From contig NZ_JASNJD010000002.1 of assembly GCF_030164425.1 (NCBI RefSeq), positions 248,001 through 312,000 on the forward strand: DNA of 64,000 bases, in the 5' to 3' direction. Position numbers and translations under genes: made by a program. The notes beneath the pieces are model-generated. The model was not told where the DNA came from, did no database searches, and saw nothing but the letters and a program-made list of their open reading frames with translations. This DNA is from Pseudodonghicola flavimaris. GTDB lineage: Bacteria; Pseudomonadota; Alphaproteobacteria; Rhodobacterales; Rhodobacteraceae. Shown in pieces: positions 9,313 to 19,604 of this stretch. Numbering within the stretch: the stretch's first letter is position 1; the number at the start of each line of letters is the position of its first letter.

Positions 9313-10260
9313 ATGTTAAGATATTCGCTCAAACGCCTGATCTCGCTGGTCCTCAGCCTGGCCGTCGCCAGCCTGGTGATCTTCTTCGTGATCGAAATCG
9401 CGCCGGGAGACCCGGCTTCCTTCATGCTCGGGCTGAATGCCCAGCCCGATACCGTCGCCGCGCTGCGCAGCGAACTCGGGCTCGATGTGCCGAAGATCGA
9501 ACGCTATCTCAGCTGGGTCGGCGGCATGCTGCACGGGGATTTCGGCACCTCCTATACCTATCGCACCCCGGTGGCGCAGATGGTCGCCGACCGGCTGTGG
9601 GTGTCGCTGCCGCTGGCGCTCTATGCGTTGGGGCTGTCAACGCTGATCGCCTTTCCCGCCGGCATCTATGCTGCCGCGCGGCGTGGCAAGCCCGGCGACA
9701 TGGCCGTGATGGGCGCGACCCAGCTGGGCGTGGCGATCCCGAACTTCTGGTTCGCGATGATGCTGGTGCTGGTCTTCGCCATCAACCTGCGCTGGTTCGG
9801 TGCCGGCGGCTTTGCCGGCTGGGACAAGGGATTCTGGGCCGGCATCCATTCGCTGACCCTGCCGGCGATCGCGCTGGCGCTGCCGCAGGCAGCGATCCTG
9901 GCCCGGGTCATGCGCTCTGCCCTGCTGGATATCCTCGGCGAGGATTTCATGCGCACCGCCCGCGCCAAGGGGCTGAGCCGGAGGCAGGCGCTGTGGCGTC
10001 ACGCCGTGCGCAACGCGATGATCCCGGTCCTGACGATCATCGGGCTGCAATTCTCCTTCCTGCTGGCCGGCGCCATCATCATCGAACAGGTCTTCTACCT
10101 GCCGGGGCTGGGCCGGCTGGTGTTCCAGGCGATTTCCGCCCGTGACCTGATCGTGGTGGAATCGGTGGTGATGCTGCTGGTCTTCGCCGTCATCGCGGTG
10201 AACTTCCTGGTGGACCTGGCCTATGCCGCCGTCGACCCAAGACTGAGGCAGCGCACATGA
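9313..10260 (+). CDS. ABC transporter permease (DppB/OppB type)
   Basis: A 315-residue inner-membrane protein. The ATG at 9313 (MLRYSLKRLISLV) is preferred to the TTG at 9304, since it gives the usual OppB-type N-terminus with the first helix and IAPGDPA. About six membrane spans are visible. The EAA loop that contacts the ATPase is in DFMRTARAKGLSRRQALWRHAVRNA. It pairs with the next permease to form the channel and overlaps it by four bases, indicating translational coupling. Confidence 0.93.
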   Translation: MLRYSLKRLISLVLSLAVASLVIFFVIEIAPGDPASFMLGLNAQPDTVAALRSELGLDVPKIERYLSWVGGMLHGDFGTSYTYRTPVAQMVADRLWVSLPLALYALGLSTLIAFPAGIYAAARRGKPGDMAVMGATQLGVAIPNFWFAMMLVLVFAINLRWFGAGGFAGWDKGFWAGIHSLTLPAIALALPQAAILARVMRSALLDILGEDFMRTARAKGLSRRQALWRHAVRNAMIPVLTIIGLQFSFLLAGAIIIEQVFYLPGLGRLVFQAISARDLIVVESVVMLLVFAVIAVNFLVDLAYAAVDPRLRQRT

Positions 10261-11072
10261 AACGCAATCTGATTCTGGGCGGGCTTCTGTCCTCGCTCGT
10301 GGTGCTGGCGGCGCTGATCTCCTTCGTCTGGACCCCCTACGACGTCGCCGCGATGGATATCCCGGCGAAGCTGAGACCGCCGTCGATGACCCATTGGTTC
10401 GGCACCGATCACTTCGGCCGCGACATGTTCAGCATGATCATGGTCGGCGCCCGCACCTCGATCGCGGTGGCGCTGGTCGCCGTCGGCATCGGCATGGCGC
10501 TCGGCATTCCGCTGGGGCTGATGGCCGCCGCCCGCAAGGACAGCTGGCTGGATGAGCTGATCATGCGCGGCAACGACCTGGTCTTCGCCTTCCCCTCGCT
10601 GGTGATCGCCATCCTGATCACCGCCATTCTGGGGCCGGGCGCGGTCAATGCCATCATCGCCATCGGCATCTTCAACATCCCGGTCTTCGCCCGCATCACC
10701 CGCGGCGCCGCGCTGTCTCTGTGGGAACGGGAGTTCATCATGGCCGCCCGCGTGGCGGGCAAGTCGCAGGCGCGGATCTCCTTCGAACATATCCTGCCCA
10801 ACGTACTGAACCTGCTGATCGTGCAGGGCACCATCCAGTTCTCGCTCGGCATCCTGGCCGAGGCGGGGCTGTCCTATGTCGGGCTCGGCGCGCAGCCGCC
10901 GGTGCCCAGCTGGGGCCGCATGCTGGCCGATGCCCAGACCATGGTGAGCCTGGCGCCGCATATGGCGCTGATCCCCGGCCTTGCCATCGTGCTGACGGTG
11001 CTGGGGCTGAACCTTCTGGGCGACGGGTTGCGCGATCTGCTCGACCCGAAACTGCGGGTGCGCCGGTCATGA
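10257..11072 (+). CDS. ABC transporter permease (DppC/OppC type)
   Basis: A 271-residue membrane protein with the DppC-type start (cytoplasmic residues, one helix, then HWFGTDHFGRDMFSMIMVGARTS). The EAA loop is EFIMAARVAGKSQARISFEHILPN, followed by SYVGLGAQPPVPSWGRML, typical of the family. The ATGA overlaps at both ends (with the upstream permease and the ATPase gene) show a tight operon. It is the second half of the transmembrane pore for the solute bound by the upstream binding protein. Confidence 0.94.
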   Translation: MKRNLILGGLLSSLVVLAALISFVWTPYDVAAMDIPAKLRPPSMTHWFGTDHFGRDMFSMIMVGARTSIAVALVAVGIGMALGIPLGLMAAARKDSWLDELIMRGNDLVFAFPSLVIAILITAILGPGAVNAIIAIGIFNIPVFARITRGAALSLWEREFIMAARVAGKSQARISFEHILPNVLNLLIVQGTIQFSLGILAEAGLSYVGLGAQPPVPSWGRMLADAQTMVSLAPHMALIPGLAIVLTVLGLNLLGDGLRDLLDPKLRVRRS

Positions 11073-12655
11073 GCCTTCTCGATATCCGAAACCTGTCGCT
11101 GCGGATCGGCGATGTAGAGATCCTCAGGGACGTGAGCTTTTCCGTCGCCCCCGGCGAGATCGTCGCCGTCACCGGCGAAAGCGGGTCGGGCAAGTCGATG
11201 ACCGCGCTGGGGGTCATGGGCCTGCTGCCGGACCGGGCCGAGGCCAGCGGCGAAATCCTGCTGGAAGGCCAGGACCTGCTGACACGGACCGAAGCGCAGA
11301 TGTGCGCCACTCGCGGCCGCGACATCGGCATGGTGTTCCAGGAACCGATGACGGCGCTGAACCCGGTCAAGACCATCGGCGATCAGGTGATGGAGACCAT
11401 CCTGATCCACAAGGCGATGCCGAAGGACGAGGCCCGCGCCCGCGCGCGTGAGATGCTGGACCGCGTCGGCCTGCCCGAGGACCGGTTTCCGCTGTCGCGC
11501 TTCCCGCACGAGCTGTCGGGTGGCCAGCGCCAGCGGGTCGTCATTGCCATGGCCATCGCGCTGCGGCCGAAACTGCTGATCGCGGATGAACCGACCACGG
11601 CGCTGGATGTGACGACACAGGCGCAGATCCTCGATCTGCTGCAAAGCCTGGTCGCAGACTTCGGCATGGGGCTGCTGATGATCACCCACGACCTGGCCGT
11701 GGTGTCGGACATGGCCGACCGCATCGTGGTGATGCGCCATGGCGAACTGGTCGAGGAAGGCCCGACGCGCGAGCTGTTCCGCAACATGTCGCATCCCTAC
11801 ACGCGGATGCTGTTCGAGGCCTCCGGCCATCAGGTGCAACTGCCCGAGCCGCCGGCGGCGGAACCGCTGCTGGAAGTGAAGGGCGCGATCCGCGATTACC
11901 GCCTGCCGCGCCGCCATGTGTTCCGCGACCCGGGCCATCATCGCGCCGTCAAGGGGGTGAGCTTTACCCTCAACCGCGGCGAACGGCTGGGGCTGGTCGG
12001 CGAATCCGGCTGCGGAAAATCGACCCTGACCCGGGCGATCCTGGGGCTGGAGCCGCTGCAGGGCGGTGAAATCCTGCTGGACGGAAAACCGGTCTGGTCC
12101 GGCCACAGGCCCGATCCGGACGTGCGCCGGCGCATGCAGGTGGTGTTCCAGGATCCCTTCGGCAGCTTCAACCCGCGCCACCGGGTCGACCGGCTGGTGA
12201 CCGAACCCTTCCACCTGCTCGACACGCCGCCCACCGGCGCCGCCCGCGACAAGGCCATCGCCGAGTCGCTGGAGGCGGTGGGGCTGAAGGCCAGCGACGC
12301 GAAAAAGTACATCCACGAATTCTCCGGCGGCCAGCGGCAGCGGATCGCCATCGCCCGCGCCCTGATCATCCGGCCCGAGCTGATCCTCTTCGACGAGGCG
12401 GTGAGCGCGCTCGATGTCTCGGTCCGCGCCCAGATCCTCGATCTGCTGGTGGAGCTCTGCGCCGCCTATCAGCTGAGCTATCTCTTCATCAGCCACGATC
12501 TGAGCGTGGTGCGCACGGTGACCGATCGCGTTCTGGTGATGCAGTCGGGCGAGATCGTCGAGGCCGGAGAGACCGAACAGGTCTTCACTTCGCCGCGCCA
12601 CCCCTATACCCAAACGCTGATCGCCGCCGCGCCCACGCTGCCGGCGCTGGGGTGA
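11069..12655 (+). CDS. Fused double ABC ATPase (DppD-DppF type)
   Basis: A 528-residue cytoplasmic protein with two complete ABC cassettes in one chain. Cassette 1 has Walker A GESGSGKS, LSGGQRQR and ADEPTTALD. Cassette 2 has GESGCGKS, FSGGQRQR and FDEAVSALD. Fused DppD-DppF proteins of this kind (as in GsiA) energise peptide-type importers. The start at 11069 overlaps the permease stop by four bases; the open frame continues far upstream in the permease but that part is a shadow. Both ATP sites look catalytically intact. Confidence 0.95.
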   Translation: MSLLDIRNLSLRIGDVEILRDVSFSVAPGEIVAVTGESGSGKSMTALGVMGLLPDRAEASGEILLEGQDLLTRTEAQMCATRGRDIGMVFQEPMTALNPVKTIGDQVMETILIHKAMPKDEARARAREMLDRVGLPEDRFPLSRFPHELSGGQRQRVVIAMAIALRPKLLIADEPTTALDVTTQAQILDLLQSLVADFGMGLLMITHDLAVVSDMADRIVVMRHGELVEEGPTRELFRNMSHPYTRMLFEASGHQVQLPEPPAAEPLLEVKGAIRDYRLPRRHVFRDPGHHRAVKGVSFTLNRGERLGLVGESGCGKSTLTRAILGLEPLQGGEILLDGKPVWSGHRPDPDVRRRMQVVFQDPFGSFNPRHRVDRLVTEPFHLLDTPPTGAARDKAIAESLEAVGLKASDAKKYIHEFSGGQRQRIAIARALIIRPELILFDEAVSALDVSVRAQILDLLVELCAAYQLSYLFISHDLSVVRTVTDRVLVMQSGEIVEAGETEQVFTSPRHPYTQTLIAAAPTLPALG

Positions 12656-12695
12656 GCGGCGACCGCCAACGATGAGGAAATCGGCTGCGCCGATG

Positions 12696-12728
12696 CCTCC
12701 GGCGGGAGTATTTGGACAGAGAAGAAGG
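12696..12728 (+). repeat. Dispersed intergenic repeat, copy 2
   Basis: GCCTCCGGCGGGAGTATTT followed by GGACAGAGAAGAAGG lies between the ATPase and aldehyde dehydrogenase genes. It is nearly identical to copy 3 at 25265. Confidence 0.7.
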
Positions 12729-12767
12729 GGCCGGCTGCGCGCGCCCCGGAGACGTCAGGAGCCTTTC

Positions 12768-14225
12768 ATGAGCGATACCACCCCCATCTGGTTCGATCCC
12801 ACCCTTTGCCTGATCGGCGGCGCCTGGGTGCCGGCGCAAGGCGGTGAGACGCTGCCGCTGGTCAACCCCTCGGACGGCAGTGCCATCTGCGAGATCGCCC
12901 GCGGCGGCGCCGCCGATATCGATGCGGCGGTGCAGGCGGCTCAGGCCGCAATGGACGGCGACTGGGGCCGGATGACGGCGCTGGAACGCGGCCGCATCAT
13001 CACCCGCATCGGCCAGCTGGTGCTGGAGAATGTCGAGCGCCTGGCGGTGCTGGAGGCGATGGATGTCGGCAAACCGCTGACCCAGGCCCGCGCCGATGCC
13101 ATCGCGCTGGCGCGCTATTGCGAATTCTATGGCGGCGCCGCCGATAAGGTGCATGGCCAAACCATCCCCTTCATGGAAGGCTATACCGTCTATACCCTGC
13201 GCGAGCCGCATGGGGTGACCGGGCATATCGTGCCCTGGAACTATCCGATGCAAATCATCGGCCGGTCGGTCGGCGCGGCGCTGACCATGGGCAATGCCGC
13301 GGTGCTGAAGCCGGCGGAAGAGGCCTGCCTGACGGCGTTGGCCTTTGCCCATATCGCGATGGAAGCCGGGCTGCCCGCCGGCGCGCTGAACGTGGTTCCG
13401 GGCATCGGCGCCGAGGCCGGCGCAGCGCTGACCGCGCATCCGGGCATCCATCACATCAGCTTCACCGGGTCGGTGCCGACCGGCATCCTGGTGCAGACGG
13501 CGGCGGCCAAGAACGTGATCCCGGTGACGCTGGAACTGGGCGGGAAATCGCCGCAGCTGGTGTTCGACGACGCCGATCTGGACGCGGCGCTGCCGTTTCT
13601 GGTCAATGCCGGCTGTCAGAACGCCGGGCAGACCTGTTCCGCCTCGTCCCGCATCCTGGTGCAGCGCGGCGTCTATGACGAGGTCAAGCGCCGGATGGCC
13701 GAGGCCTATGGCGCCATCACCGTCGGGCCGGCGATGGAGGACCTGCGGATGGGGCCGCTGATCTCCGCCCGGCAGAAAGAGATCGTCAGCGGTTTCCTGG
13801 ACAAGGGCGCCGATCTGACCATCGCCGCGCAGGGCGAAATCGTCGCCAGCGCCTTGGACAGCGGCGCCTATCTGTGCCCGACGCTTTTCGCCGACGTGCC
13901 CGGCGATCACCCGCTGGCCAAGGACGAGATCTTCGGCCCGGTGCAGGTGCTGATCCCCTTCGACACCGAGGAAGAAGCAGTACAGATCGCCAATGGCACC
14001 GATTACGGTCTGGTCGCCAGCATCTGGAGCCGCGACGGTTCCCGCCAGATGCGGCTGGCCAAGAAGCTGCACGCAGGTCAGGTCTTCATCAACAACTATG
14101 GCGCCGCCGGCGGGGTCGAGCTGCCCTTCGGCGGGGTCGGCAAATCCGGCCATGGCCGCGAGAAAGGCTTTGAGGCGCTCTACGGCTTCTCGCAGCTGAA
14201 GACCGTCGCCGCCTATCACGGCTGA
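12768..14225 (+). CDS. NAD(P)-dependent aldehyde dehydrogenase
   Basis: A 485-residue member of the ALDH superfamily. The ATG at 12768 follows CAGGAG. Landmarks are PWNYPMQI and LKPAEE for cofactor binding, FTGSVPTG, the general-base Glu in LELGGKSPQ, the catalytic Cys in NAGQTCSASSR, and EIFGPVQVL. It oxidises an aldehyde to a carboxylate with NAD(P)+ in the cytoplasm. It follows the importer, separated by a dispersed repeat, and is seven bases from the next gene, a DMT exporter. The aldehyde is unknown; betaine-aldehyde or gamma-aminobutyraldehyde-like substrates are possible. Confidence 0.9.
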   Translation: MSDTTPIWFDPTLCLIGGAWVPAQGGETLPLVNPSDGSAICEIARGGAADIDAAVQAAQAAMDGDWGRMTALERGRIITRIGQLVLENVERLAVLEAMDVGKPLTQARADAIALARYCEFYGGAADKVHGQTIPFMEGYTVYTLREPHGVTGHIVPWNYPMQIIGRSVGAALTMGNAAVLKPAEEACLTALAFAHIAMEAGLPAGALNVVPGIGAEAGAALTAHPGIHHISFTGSVPTGILVQTAAAKNVIPVTLELGGKSPQLVFDDADLDAALPFLVNAGCQNAGQTCSASSRILVQRGVYDEVKRRMAEAYGAITVGPAMEDLRMGPLISARQKEIVSGFLDKGADLTIAAQGEIVASALDSGAYLCPTLFADVPGDHPLAKDEIFGPVQVLIPFDTEEEAVQIANGTDYGLVASIWSRDGSRQMRLAKKLHAGQVFINNYGAAGGVELPFGGVGKSGHGREKGFEALYGFSQLKTVAAYHG

Positions 14226-14232
14226 GCCGCCC

Positions 14233-15132
14233 ATGACTCATGGGCGGCGCGAACAGGTCTGGCTGGCGATCGGGCTGACGCTGCTGTCGCTTGTGCTGTT
14301 CGACCTCATGGGTCTGGTGATCAAATTTCTGTCGCCCCACTATGGGGCGGCAGAGCTTTCGGCCTATCGCAACCTGATCGGGCTGGCCCCCTCGCTGATC
14401 GCGCTGTGGACCTCCGCCAGCTGGCGGCGCTCCGACCGGCGCTGGATCATCCGGCAATGGCCGCTGGCCGGCCTGCGCGGCGTCTTCGTCACCTTCGCCC
14501 AGTTCCTGTTCTATCTGTCGCTGGCGCATCTGGCCTTTGCCACCGCCTCGACCATCACCTATTCCAACGCGCTGTTCATGACTGCCTTTGCGGTGCCGAT
14601 CCTGGGCGAACGGGTCGGGCTGCTGCGCTGGAGCGCGGTTCTGCTGGGCTTTGCCGGGGTGGTCTGGATCATGAAACCGGGCAGCGACAGTTTCGACATG
14701 ATGGCGATGGCGCCGATCGGATCGGCCATGCTCTACGCGCTGGCGGCGGTGACGGCACGGCGGATCGATCCGGAGGTGCCGAGCCCACTGGTCAACCTCT
14801 ATTCCTCGGGGACGGCAATGGTGGGGGCCATCGTGCTGGCGCTCTGCACCGGCGGCTTCGACGGGCCGCACAGCCTGGCCGATCTGGGCTGGATCGTGGC
14901 AATGGGCAGTTTCGGCGGCACCGCAGTTCTGTGCATGGTCGCTGCCTACCGGATGGCGGAACAGAGTACGCTGGCGCCGTTTTCCTATTTCGGCATCCCC
15001 TTCGCCCTGCTGTTCGGCTGGCTGATCTTCGACGAGGCGCCCTTCGCCGATCTGTTTCCCGGCGCGCTGCTGATCGTCGCCGGCGGGCTGATGGTGATCT
15101 GGCGGGAGCGGCGGATGCGGCGGCGGGGCTGA
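14233..15132 (+). CDS. DMT superfamily transporter (EamA domains)
   Basis: A 299-residue membrane protein with about ten predicted helices in two EamA repeats. Typical features are GLVIKFLSPHYGAAELSAYRNLIG near the start, FALAH-like stretches in helix 4, GERVGLLRWSAVLLGFAGV at the end of repeat 1, and PFSYFGIPFALLFGWLIFDE in repeat 2. Members export or import small metabolites; the substrate cannot be predicted. The start lies seven bases after the aldehyde dehydrogenase stop, so the two are likely co-transcribed. It converges on pncB. Confidence 0.9.
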   Translation: MTHGRREQVWLAIGLTLLSLVLFDLMGLVIKFLSPHYGAAELSAYRNLIGLAPSLIALWTSASWRRSDRRWIIRQWPLAGLRGVFVTFAQFLFYLSLAHLAFATASTITYSNALFMTAFAVPILGERVGLLRWSAVLLGFAGVVWIMKPGSDSFDMMAMAPIGSAMLYALAAVTARRIDPEVPSPLVNLYSSGTAMVGAIVLALCTGGFDGPHSLADLGWIVAMGSFGGTAVLCMVAAYRMAEQSTLAPFSYFGIPFALLFGWLIFDEAPFADLFPGALLIVAGGLMVIWRERRMRRRG

Positions 15133-15143
15133 GGCCCGACGCC

Positions 15144-16436
15144 CTACACCACCACCGCGATCCGTTCCTGTTCGCCGACCTCGAACACCCGCTTGTAGCG
15201 TTCGATTTCCTCGGCCGGGCCCATCGCCTTTTCCGGGTTGTCCGACAGTTTCACCGTCGGATGGCCGTTGGCGCTGACCGCCTTGCAGACCAGGCTGAAG
15301 GGCGCCAGCGCATCGTTCGGCACCAGGCCGCGGAAATCGTTGGTCAGAAGCGTGCCCCAGCCGAAGCTGACCTTGACCCGGCCGGCGAATTTGCCGTGCA
15401 GTTCGACGATCTTGTCGACATCGAGCCCGTCGGAGAAGATCACCAGCTTTTTCGTCGGATCCTCGCCGCGCGACTTCCACCAGTCGATCGCCACCTCGGC
15501 GCCGGCGACCGGATCGCCGCTGTCGATGCGGATACCGGTCCAGCCGGCCAGCCAATCCGGGGCGTTTTCCAAAAAGCCCTTGGTGCCATAGGTGTCGGGC
15601 AGGATGATCCGCAGGTTGCCGTCGTGTTCCTCCTGCCAATCCGCAAGCACGCGATAGGGCGCTTGGGCCAGCTCGGCGTCGGACTCTGCCAAAGCCGAAT
15701 AGACCATCGGCAGCTCATGGGCGTTGGTGCCGATCGCCTCGAGATCGCGTTCCTTGGCGATCAGACAGTTCGAGGTGCCGGTGAACTTGCGGCCCAGCCC
15801 CTCGATCATCGCCTGCACGCACCAGTCCTGCCACAGGAAGGAATGCCGCCGGCGGGTGCCGAAATCGGCGATCCCCAGCGGCGAGAGTTCGCGCAGCCGC
15901 TCGATCTTTTCCCACAGGCGGGTCATCGCCCGGGCATAGAGCACCTTCAGCTCGAACCGGCCCAGATCGTTCAGCACCGCGCGGCTGCGCAGTTCCATCA
16001 GCACGGCGAGCGCGGGGATTTCCCACATCATCACCTCGGGCCAGTCGCCTTCGAAGGTCAGCTCGTACTGATCGCCGCGCCGTTCCAGGTAGTAGGGCGG
16101 CAGGCGCAGGTTCTCGAACCACTCCATGAAATCGGGGCGGAACATCTGCCGTTTGCCGTAGAAGGTATTGCCCCGCAGCCAGGTGCTTTCGCCCCGGCTG
16201 AGGCTGAGCGAGCGGATGTGATCGAGCTGTTCGCGCAGCTCGCCCTCGTCGATCAGCTTGGCCAGCGGCACCTGGTCGGATCGGTTGATCAGCGAAAACG
16301 TCACCTGCGTCTTGGGCCGGTTGCGGAACACCGACTGACACATCAGCAGCTTGTAGAAATCGGTATCGATCAGCGATCGCACGATCGGATCGATCTTCCA
16401 CTTATGGTTATAGACGCGGGATGCGATATCGACCAA
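15144..16436 (-). CDS. pncB: Nicotinate phosphoribosyltransferase
   Basis: A 430-residue protein, the normal PncB length. [12 protein letters not shown] near the N-terminus, [10 protein letters not shown]-like [15 protein letters not shown] (with the phosphorylated-His region), [12 protein letters not shown], and IRIDSGDP plus [12 protein letters not shown] at the phosphoribose site all fit. It converts nicotinate and PRPP to nicotinate mononucleotide with ATP, the last step of the deamidating NAD salvage route started by PncA. It lies on the same strand as pncA with a histidine kinase gene between them. Confidence 0.96.
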   Translation of the reverse strand: MVDIASRVYNHKWKIDPIVRSLIDTDFYKLLMCQSVFRNRPKTQVTFSLINRSDQVPLAKLIDEGELREQLDHIRSLSLSRGESTWLRGNTFYGKRQMFRPDFMEWFENLRLPPYYLERRGDQYELTFEGDWPEVMMWEIPALAVLMELRSRAVLNDLGRFELKVLYARAMTRLWEKIERLRELSPLGIADFGTRRRHSFLWQDWCVQAMIEGLGRKFTGTSNCLIAKERDLEAIGTNAHELPMVYSALAESDAELAQAPYRVLADWQEEHDGNLRIILPDTYGTKGFLENAPDWLAGWTGIRIDSGDPVAGAEVAIDWWKSRGEDPTKKLVIFSDGLDVDKIVELHGKFAGRVKVSFGWGTLLTNDFRGLVPNDALAPFSLVCKAVSANGHPTVKLSDNPEKAMGPAEEIERYKRVFEVGEQERIAVVV

Positions 16437-16500
16437 GACGGGCCTCTTTCATAGCTGCGTGAGGGTGATACGTCAGAGCAGCCCCCGGGGCCAAGGAAAA

Positions 16501-18750
16501 TCAGTGCACCGGCTGCCCCGGCCGCAGCCGCAATTGCCGTGCCATGCCAGAGAGAAGCTCGGCCCGCCGCACCGGTTTGCTGAGGAATCCATCCATCCCG
16601 GCCTCAAGACAGGCGGCGCGGTCGCTGTCGAAGGCATTGGCGGTCAGCGCGATGATCACCGGCTGATGATCGGCCTCGGCACGGATGCGGCGGGTGGCCT
16701 CGATGCCGTTCAGCTCGGGCATCGACATGTCCATCAGTACCAGATCGGGGCGATCCTCCAGCGTCTTGTCCACCGCCGCGCGGCCGTCATGGGCAAAGCT
16801 GAGCTCGACCGAGAACCCCTTGAGGTACTTGCGGATCAGCGTGCGGTTCACCTCTGCGTCCTCGGCGGCGAGGATCCGGCGACCTTCCAGCGCCGCATGC
16901 AGCTCCGCCTCGCTCAGCGGGACGGCGCTCAGATCGGAGACCACTTCCTGCTCTGCCGGCGGCAGCAGCAGATGCAGCCGGAAACAGGAGCCCTGTCCCG
17001 GCGCCGAACGGACCGAAATCGTGCCGCCCATCGTCTCGATCAGCATGCGCGAGATCGTCAGACCCAGCCCGGTGCCGCCGAACTGCCGGGTGGTCGAAGC
17101 ATCGGCCTGGGAAAACCGCTCAAAGATCAGTTCCTGTTTGTCCTCGGGGATGCCGATACCGGTATCCTCCACCTCGATGGTCAGATCGCTGCCCGCCTCA
17201 TGGGCGCGATTGATGACCCGTACCGCGACCTGCCCTTCCTCGGTGAACTTGATTGCATTGCCGATCAGGTTCAGCAGCACTTGGCGCAGGCGTCCGTCGT
17301 CGCCATGCAGCCGGTCGGGCCCGTCGCCCTGGAAATCCAGCTTCAGCGCCAGCCCTTTGTTGCGGCACTGCGGCCGCAGAAGCCGCACCGGTTCCTCGAT
17401 ACAGGAGCTCAGCGAGAAATCGACCGGCGACAGCGTCATCTTGCGCGCATCCAGCCGCGACAGGTCCAGGACGTCGTTGATGATGGTCAGCAGCGCCTGG
17501 GCCGAACTGCGGATGGTGTCGGTATAGACCCCCTGATCCTGGCTCAGCCCGGTTTCGGCCAGCAGATCCGCCATGCCGATGACCCCGTTCAGCGGCGTCC
17601 GGATCTCGTGGCTCATGGTGGCAAGGAACTCCGCCTTGGCGCGCGCGCCCTCTTCGGCGGCCAGCCGGGCCAGCGCCATCTCCTCCTGATGTTGCTTCGC
17701 CTCGGTCACGTCGCGCTCTACCGCGACGACCATCTCGACCTTGCCCTGTTCGTCGATCACCGGCACCTGATTGGTGTCGACCCAGATCAGCTCTCCGGAT
17801 TTGGTCTGGTTCAGCAGCTCGCAGCGAAACGGGACGCCCCGCTTGATCGCATCCCGCAGCTCCGCGACCTTGGTCAGGTCGGTGTCGGGCGCGTTCAGCA
17901 GCTGCCCCGGCGTCTTGCCATAGGCCTCCTGCGGGGTGAACCCGGTGTTGCGGGTAAAGGTCTCGTTCACCCAGAGGATGGTGCCCTCCCGGCTCAGCAA
18001 CAGAACGCTGTCATTGGCATTGCGCGCCACCAGCGACAGCCGGTGCGCCTCTTTCTGCTGCGCCGCCAGCTTGCGGTTGACGGCCTTGAGCGCGGCGCTC
18101 TTCTCGATCACCTCGCGGGTATTGCGCAGGTGACGGCGAAACCCGGAGACCCCGAAATCGAGAAAGCTGAACACCATGAAACCCAGCATCAGGGTGCCGG
18201 CGGCATCCATGGCAAACCGGGCATCCGGCTCGCCGACACGCAGCGCCGAGATGGCGAAAAGAACCACCGGCAGGATCGCGTAGATCACCAGCCGGACGCT
18301 GCCGGCGCCCCGGTGATACGGCAGCACCAGCCCGCCATTGATCGCCGCGCCCACCAGAAAGGCCACCGCGAACAGCGGCGCTTGCTGCGTCACCGGACCG
18401 AACCAGGACAGTGCGATACAGGCAGAGATGGTCAACGCCTGAACCGCCGCGGTCACGGTGCTGAGACTTTGTTCCCGGCGCAACGGCGCACCCTGTTTCA
18501 GCCGCCGTTCCACCCCGCGCAGATAGAGGCAGTCGACCGCCTCGCCCAGAACCGCGATCAGCATGGCGCCGATGCCATAGATCGGCCCGTTCATGATCCA
18601 CAGCAGCAGACCGCCCGACAGGGTCATGATCTGACGGCTGCCGAAATTCGCCACCCGCCCCCGCGCATAGCGGATCAGGAGCCCCGCGCGATTGTTGCGC
18701 CGCTCGAAATCTGCCAGCGAGTCGCTGCGCGTTTGTGCTGCCATCTGCAT
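16501..18750 (-). CDS. Hybrid sensor histidine kinase/response regulator
   Basis: A 749-residue membrane protein. Residues 40-205 hold about six hydrophobic helices, followed by a coiled coil and a PAS domain (about 240-352). The PAS has a [14 protein letters not shown] segment that resembles LOV domains but lacks their flavin-binding Cys. The HisKA domain has the phospho-acceptor H381 in [11 protein letters not shown]. The ATPase domain shows [18 protein letters not shown] and GGTGLGL. A C-terminal receiver has its phospho-Asp at about D674 in [10 protein letters not shown]. There is no output domain, so a phosphotransfer partner is expected elsewhere. It sits between pncA and pncB. Confidence 0.93.
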   Translation of the reverse strand: MQMAAQTRSDSLADFERRNNRAGLLIRYARGRVANFGSRQIMTLSGGLLLWIMNGPIYGIGAMLIAVLGEAVDCLYLRGVERRLKQGAPLRREQSLSTVTAAVQALTISACIALSWFGPVTQQAPLFAVAFLVGAAINGGLVLPYHRGAGSVRLVIYAILPVVLFAISALRVGEPDARFAMDAAGTLMLGFMVFSFLDFGVSGFRRHLRNTREVIEKSAALKAVNRKLAAQQKEAHRLSLVARNANDSVLLLSREGTILWVNETFTRNTGFTPQEAYGKTPGQLLNAPDTDLTKVAELRDAIKRGVPFRCELLNQTKSGELIWVDTNQVPVIDEQGKVEMVVAVERDVTEAKQHQEEMALARLAAEEGARAKAEFLATMSHEIRTPLNGVIGMADLLAETGLSQDQGVYTDTIRSSAQALLTIINDVLDLSRLDARKMTLSPVDFSLSSCIEEPVRLLRPQCRNKGLALKLDFQGDGPDRLHGDDGRLRQVLLNLIGNAIKFTEEGQVAVRVINRAHEAGSDLTIEVEDTGIGIPEDKQELIFERFSQADASTTRQFGGTGLGLTISRMLIETMGGTISVRSAPGQGSCFRLHLLLPPAEQEVVSDLSAVPLSEAELHAALEGRRILAAEDAEVNRTLIRKYLKGFSVELSFAHDGRAAVDKTLEDRPDLVLMDMSMPELNGIEATRRIRAEADHQPVIIALTANAFDSDRAACLEAGMDGFLSKPVRRAELLSGMARQLRLRPGQPVH

Positions 18751-18889
18751 CCGTGGCGCCCCGTTTCTGCCCGATGCCCCTTGGCGGATTAGACTGGTCG
18801 GATCTTAATATTTTGCAATCAAATTCGATCACTTGCGCCGAGATGCCCCCCGCTCGGCGGCATCCCGGTCACAGCCTGTCGGGCCGGAC

Positions 18890-19486
18890 TCACGCCAGGG
18901 TGACCCCGGCGACCCGCATCCCATTCAGCGCCGCCTGCAGCGAACCCTCGACATCGATGCCGCGGCAGAGCCCGGTCGCGACGGTGACCCGGAACCCCAG
19001 TTTCGCCGCATCCACGGCGGAGTAATTGACGCAGAAATCGGTGGCGAGCCCGACCAACGTCAGCTCGTTGATGCCCCGGCTGCGCAGATAGCCCTCCAGC
19101 CCGGTGGGGGTGGTATGATCGTTCTCGAAGAAGGCCGAATAGCTGTCGATCGCCGCGCGGAACCCCTTGCGCAGGATCAGATCCGCCCGGGTGGTGTCGA
19201 GCGCGGGGTGAAACTCCGCCCCCTCGCTGCCCATCACGCAATGATCCGGCCACAGCACCTGCGGCCCGTAGGGCATGTCGACCAGTTCCATCGGTACCTT
19301 GCCCGGATGCACCGACGCGAAGGAAGAGTGATCGCCCGGGTGCCAGTCCTGGGTCAGGATCACCGCGTCGAACTCTGCCATCAGCGCGTTGATCGGGGCG
19401 ACGATCTGATCGCCCTCGGCCACCGCCAGGGCGCCGCCCGGGCAAAAATCGTTCTGGACGTCGATCACGATCAGGGCATGGGTCAT
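18890..19486 (-). CDS. pncA: Nicotinamidase
   Basis: A 198-residue isochorismatase-fold amidase. The triad is visible: Asp in VIDVQNDFCPGGAL, Lys in LRKGFRAAIDSY and Cys in GLATDFCVNYSAVDA. The metal-site residues are in TQDWHPGDHSSFAS. It deamidates nicotinamide to nicotinate, which PncB (same strand, 15144-16436) then ribosylates. Together they form the four-step NAD salvage route. The ribosome site is part of a short hairpin in the leader. Confidence 0.96.
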   Translation of the reverse strand: MTHALIVIDVQNDFCPGGALAVAEGDQIVAPINALMAEFDAVILTQDWHPGDHSSFASVHPGKVPMELVDMPYGPQVLWPDHCVMGSEGAEFHPALDTTRADLILRKGFRAAIDSYSAFFENDHTTPTGLEGYLRSRGINELTLVGLATDFCVNYSAVDAAKLGFRVTVATGLCRGIDVEGSLQAALNGMRVAGVTLA

Positions 19487-19494
19487 GGCGGTCT

Positions 19495-19511
19495 CCTTTG
19501 TCTGTCAAAGG
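19495..19511 (-). promoter_or_regulatory. Leader hairpin overlapping the pncA ribosome site
   Basis: On the minus strand CCTTTG-ACAGA-CAAAGG is a perfect 6-bp stem with a 5-base loop. The 3' arm contains most of the AAAGGAG ribosome site of pncA, so folding could reduce its translation. Confidence 0.4.
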
Positions 19512-19604
19512 GGTAGAAAGCCTGCGCGCCTGCGTCAATCCCGCGGGTGGTAAAGCGGTCTGCGCTCTTGCCCGACTCAGGGGTTGGGCGTAAATCCCGC
19601 GCCC

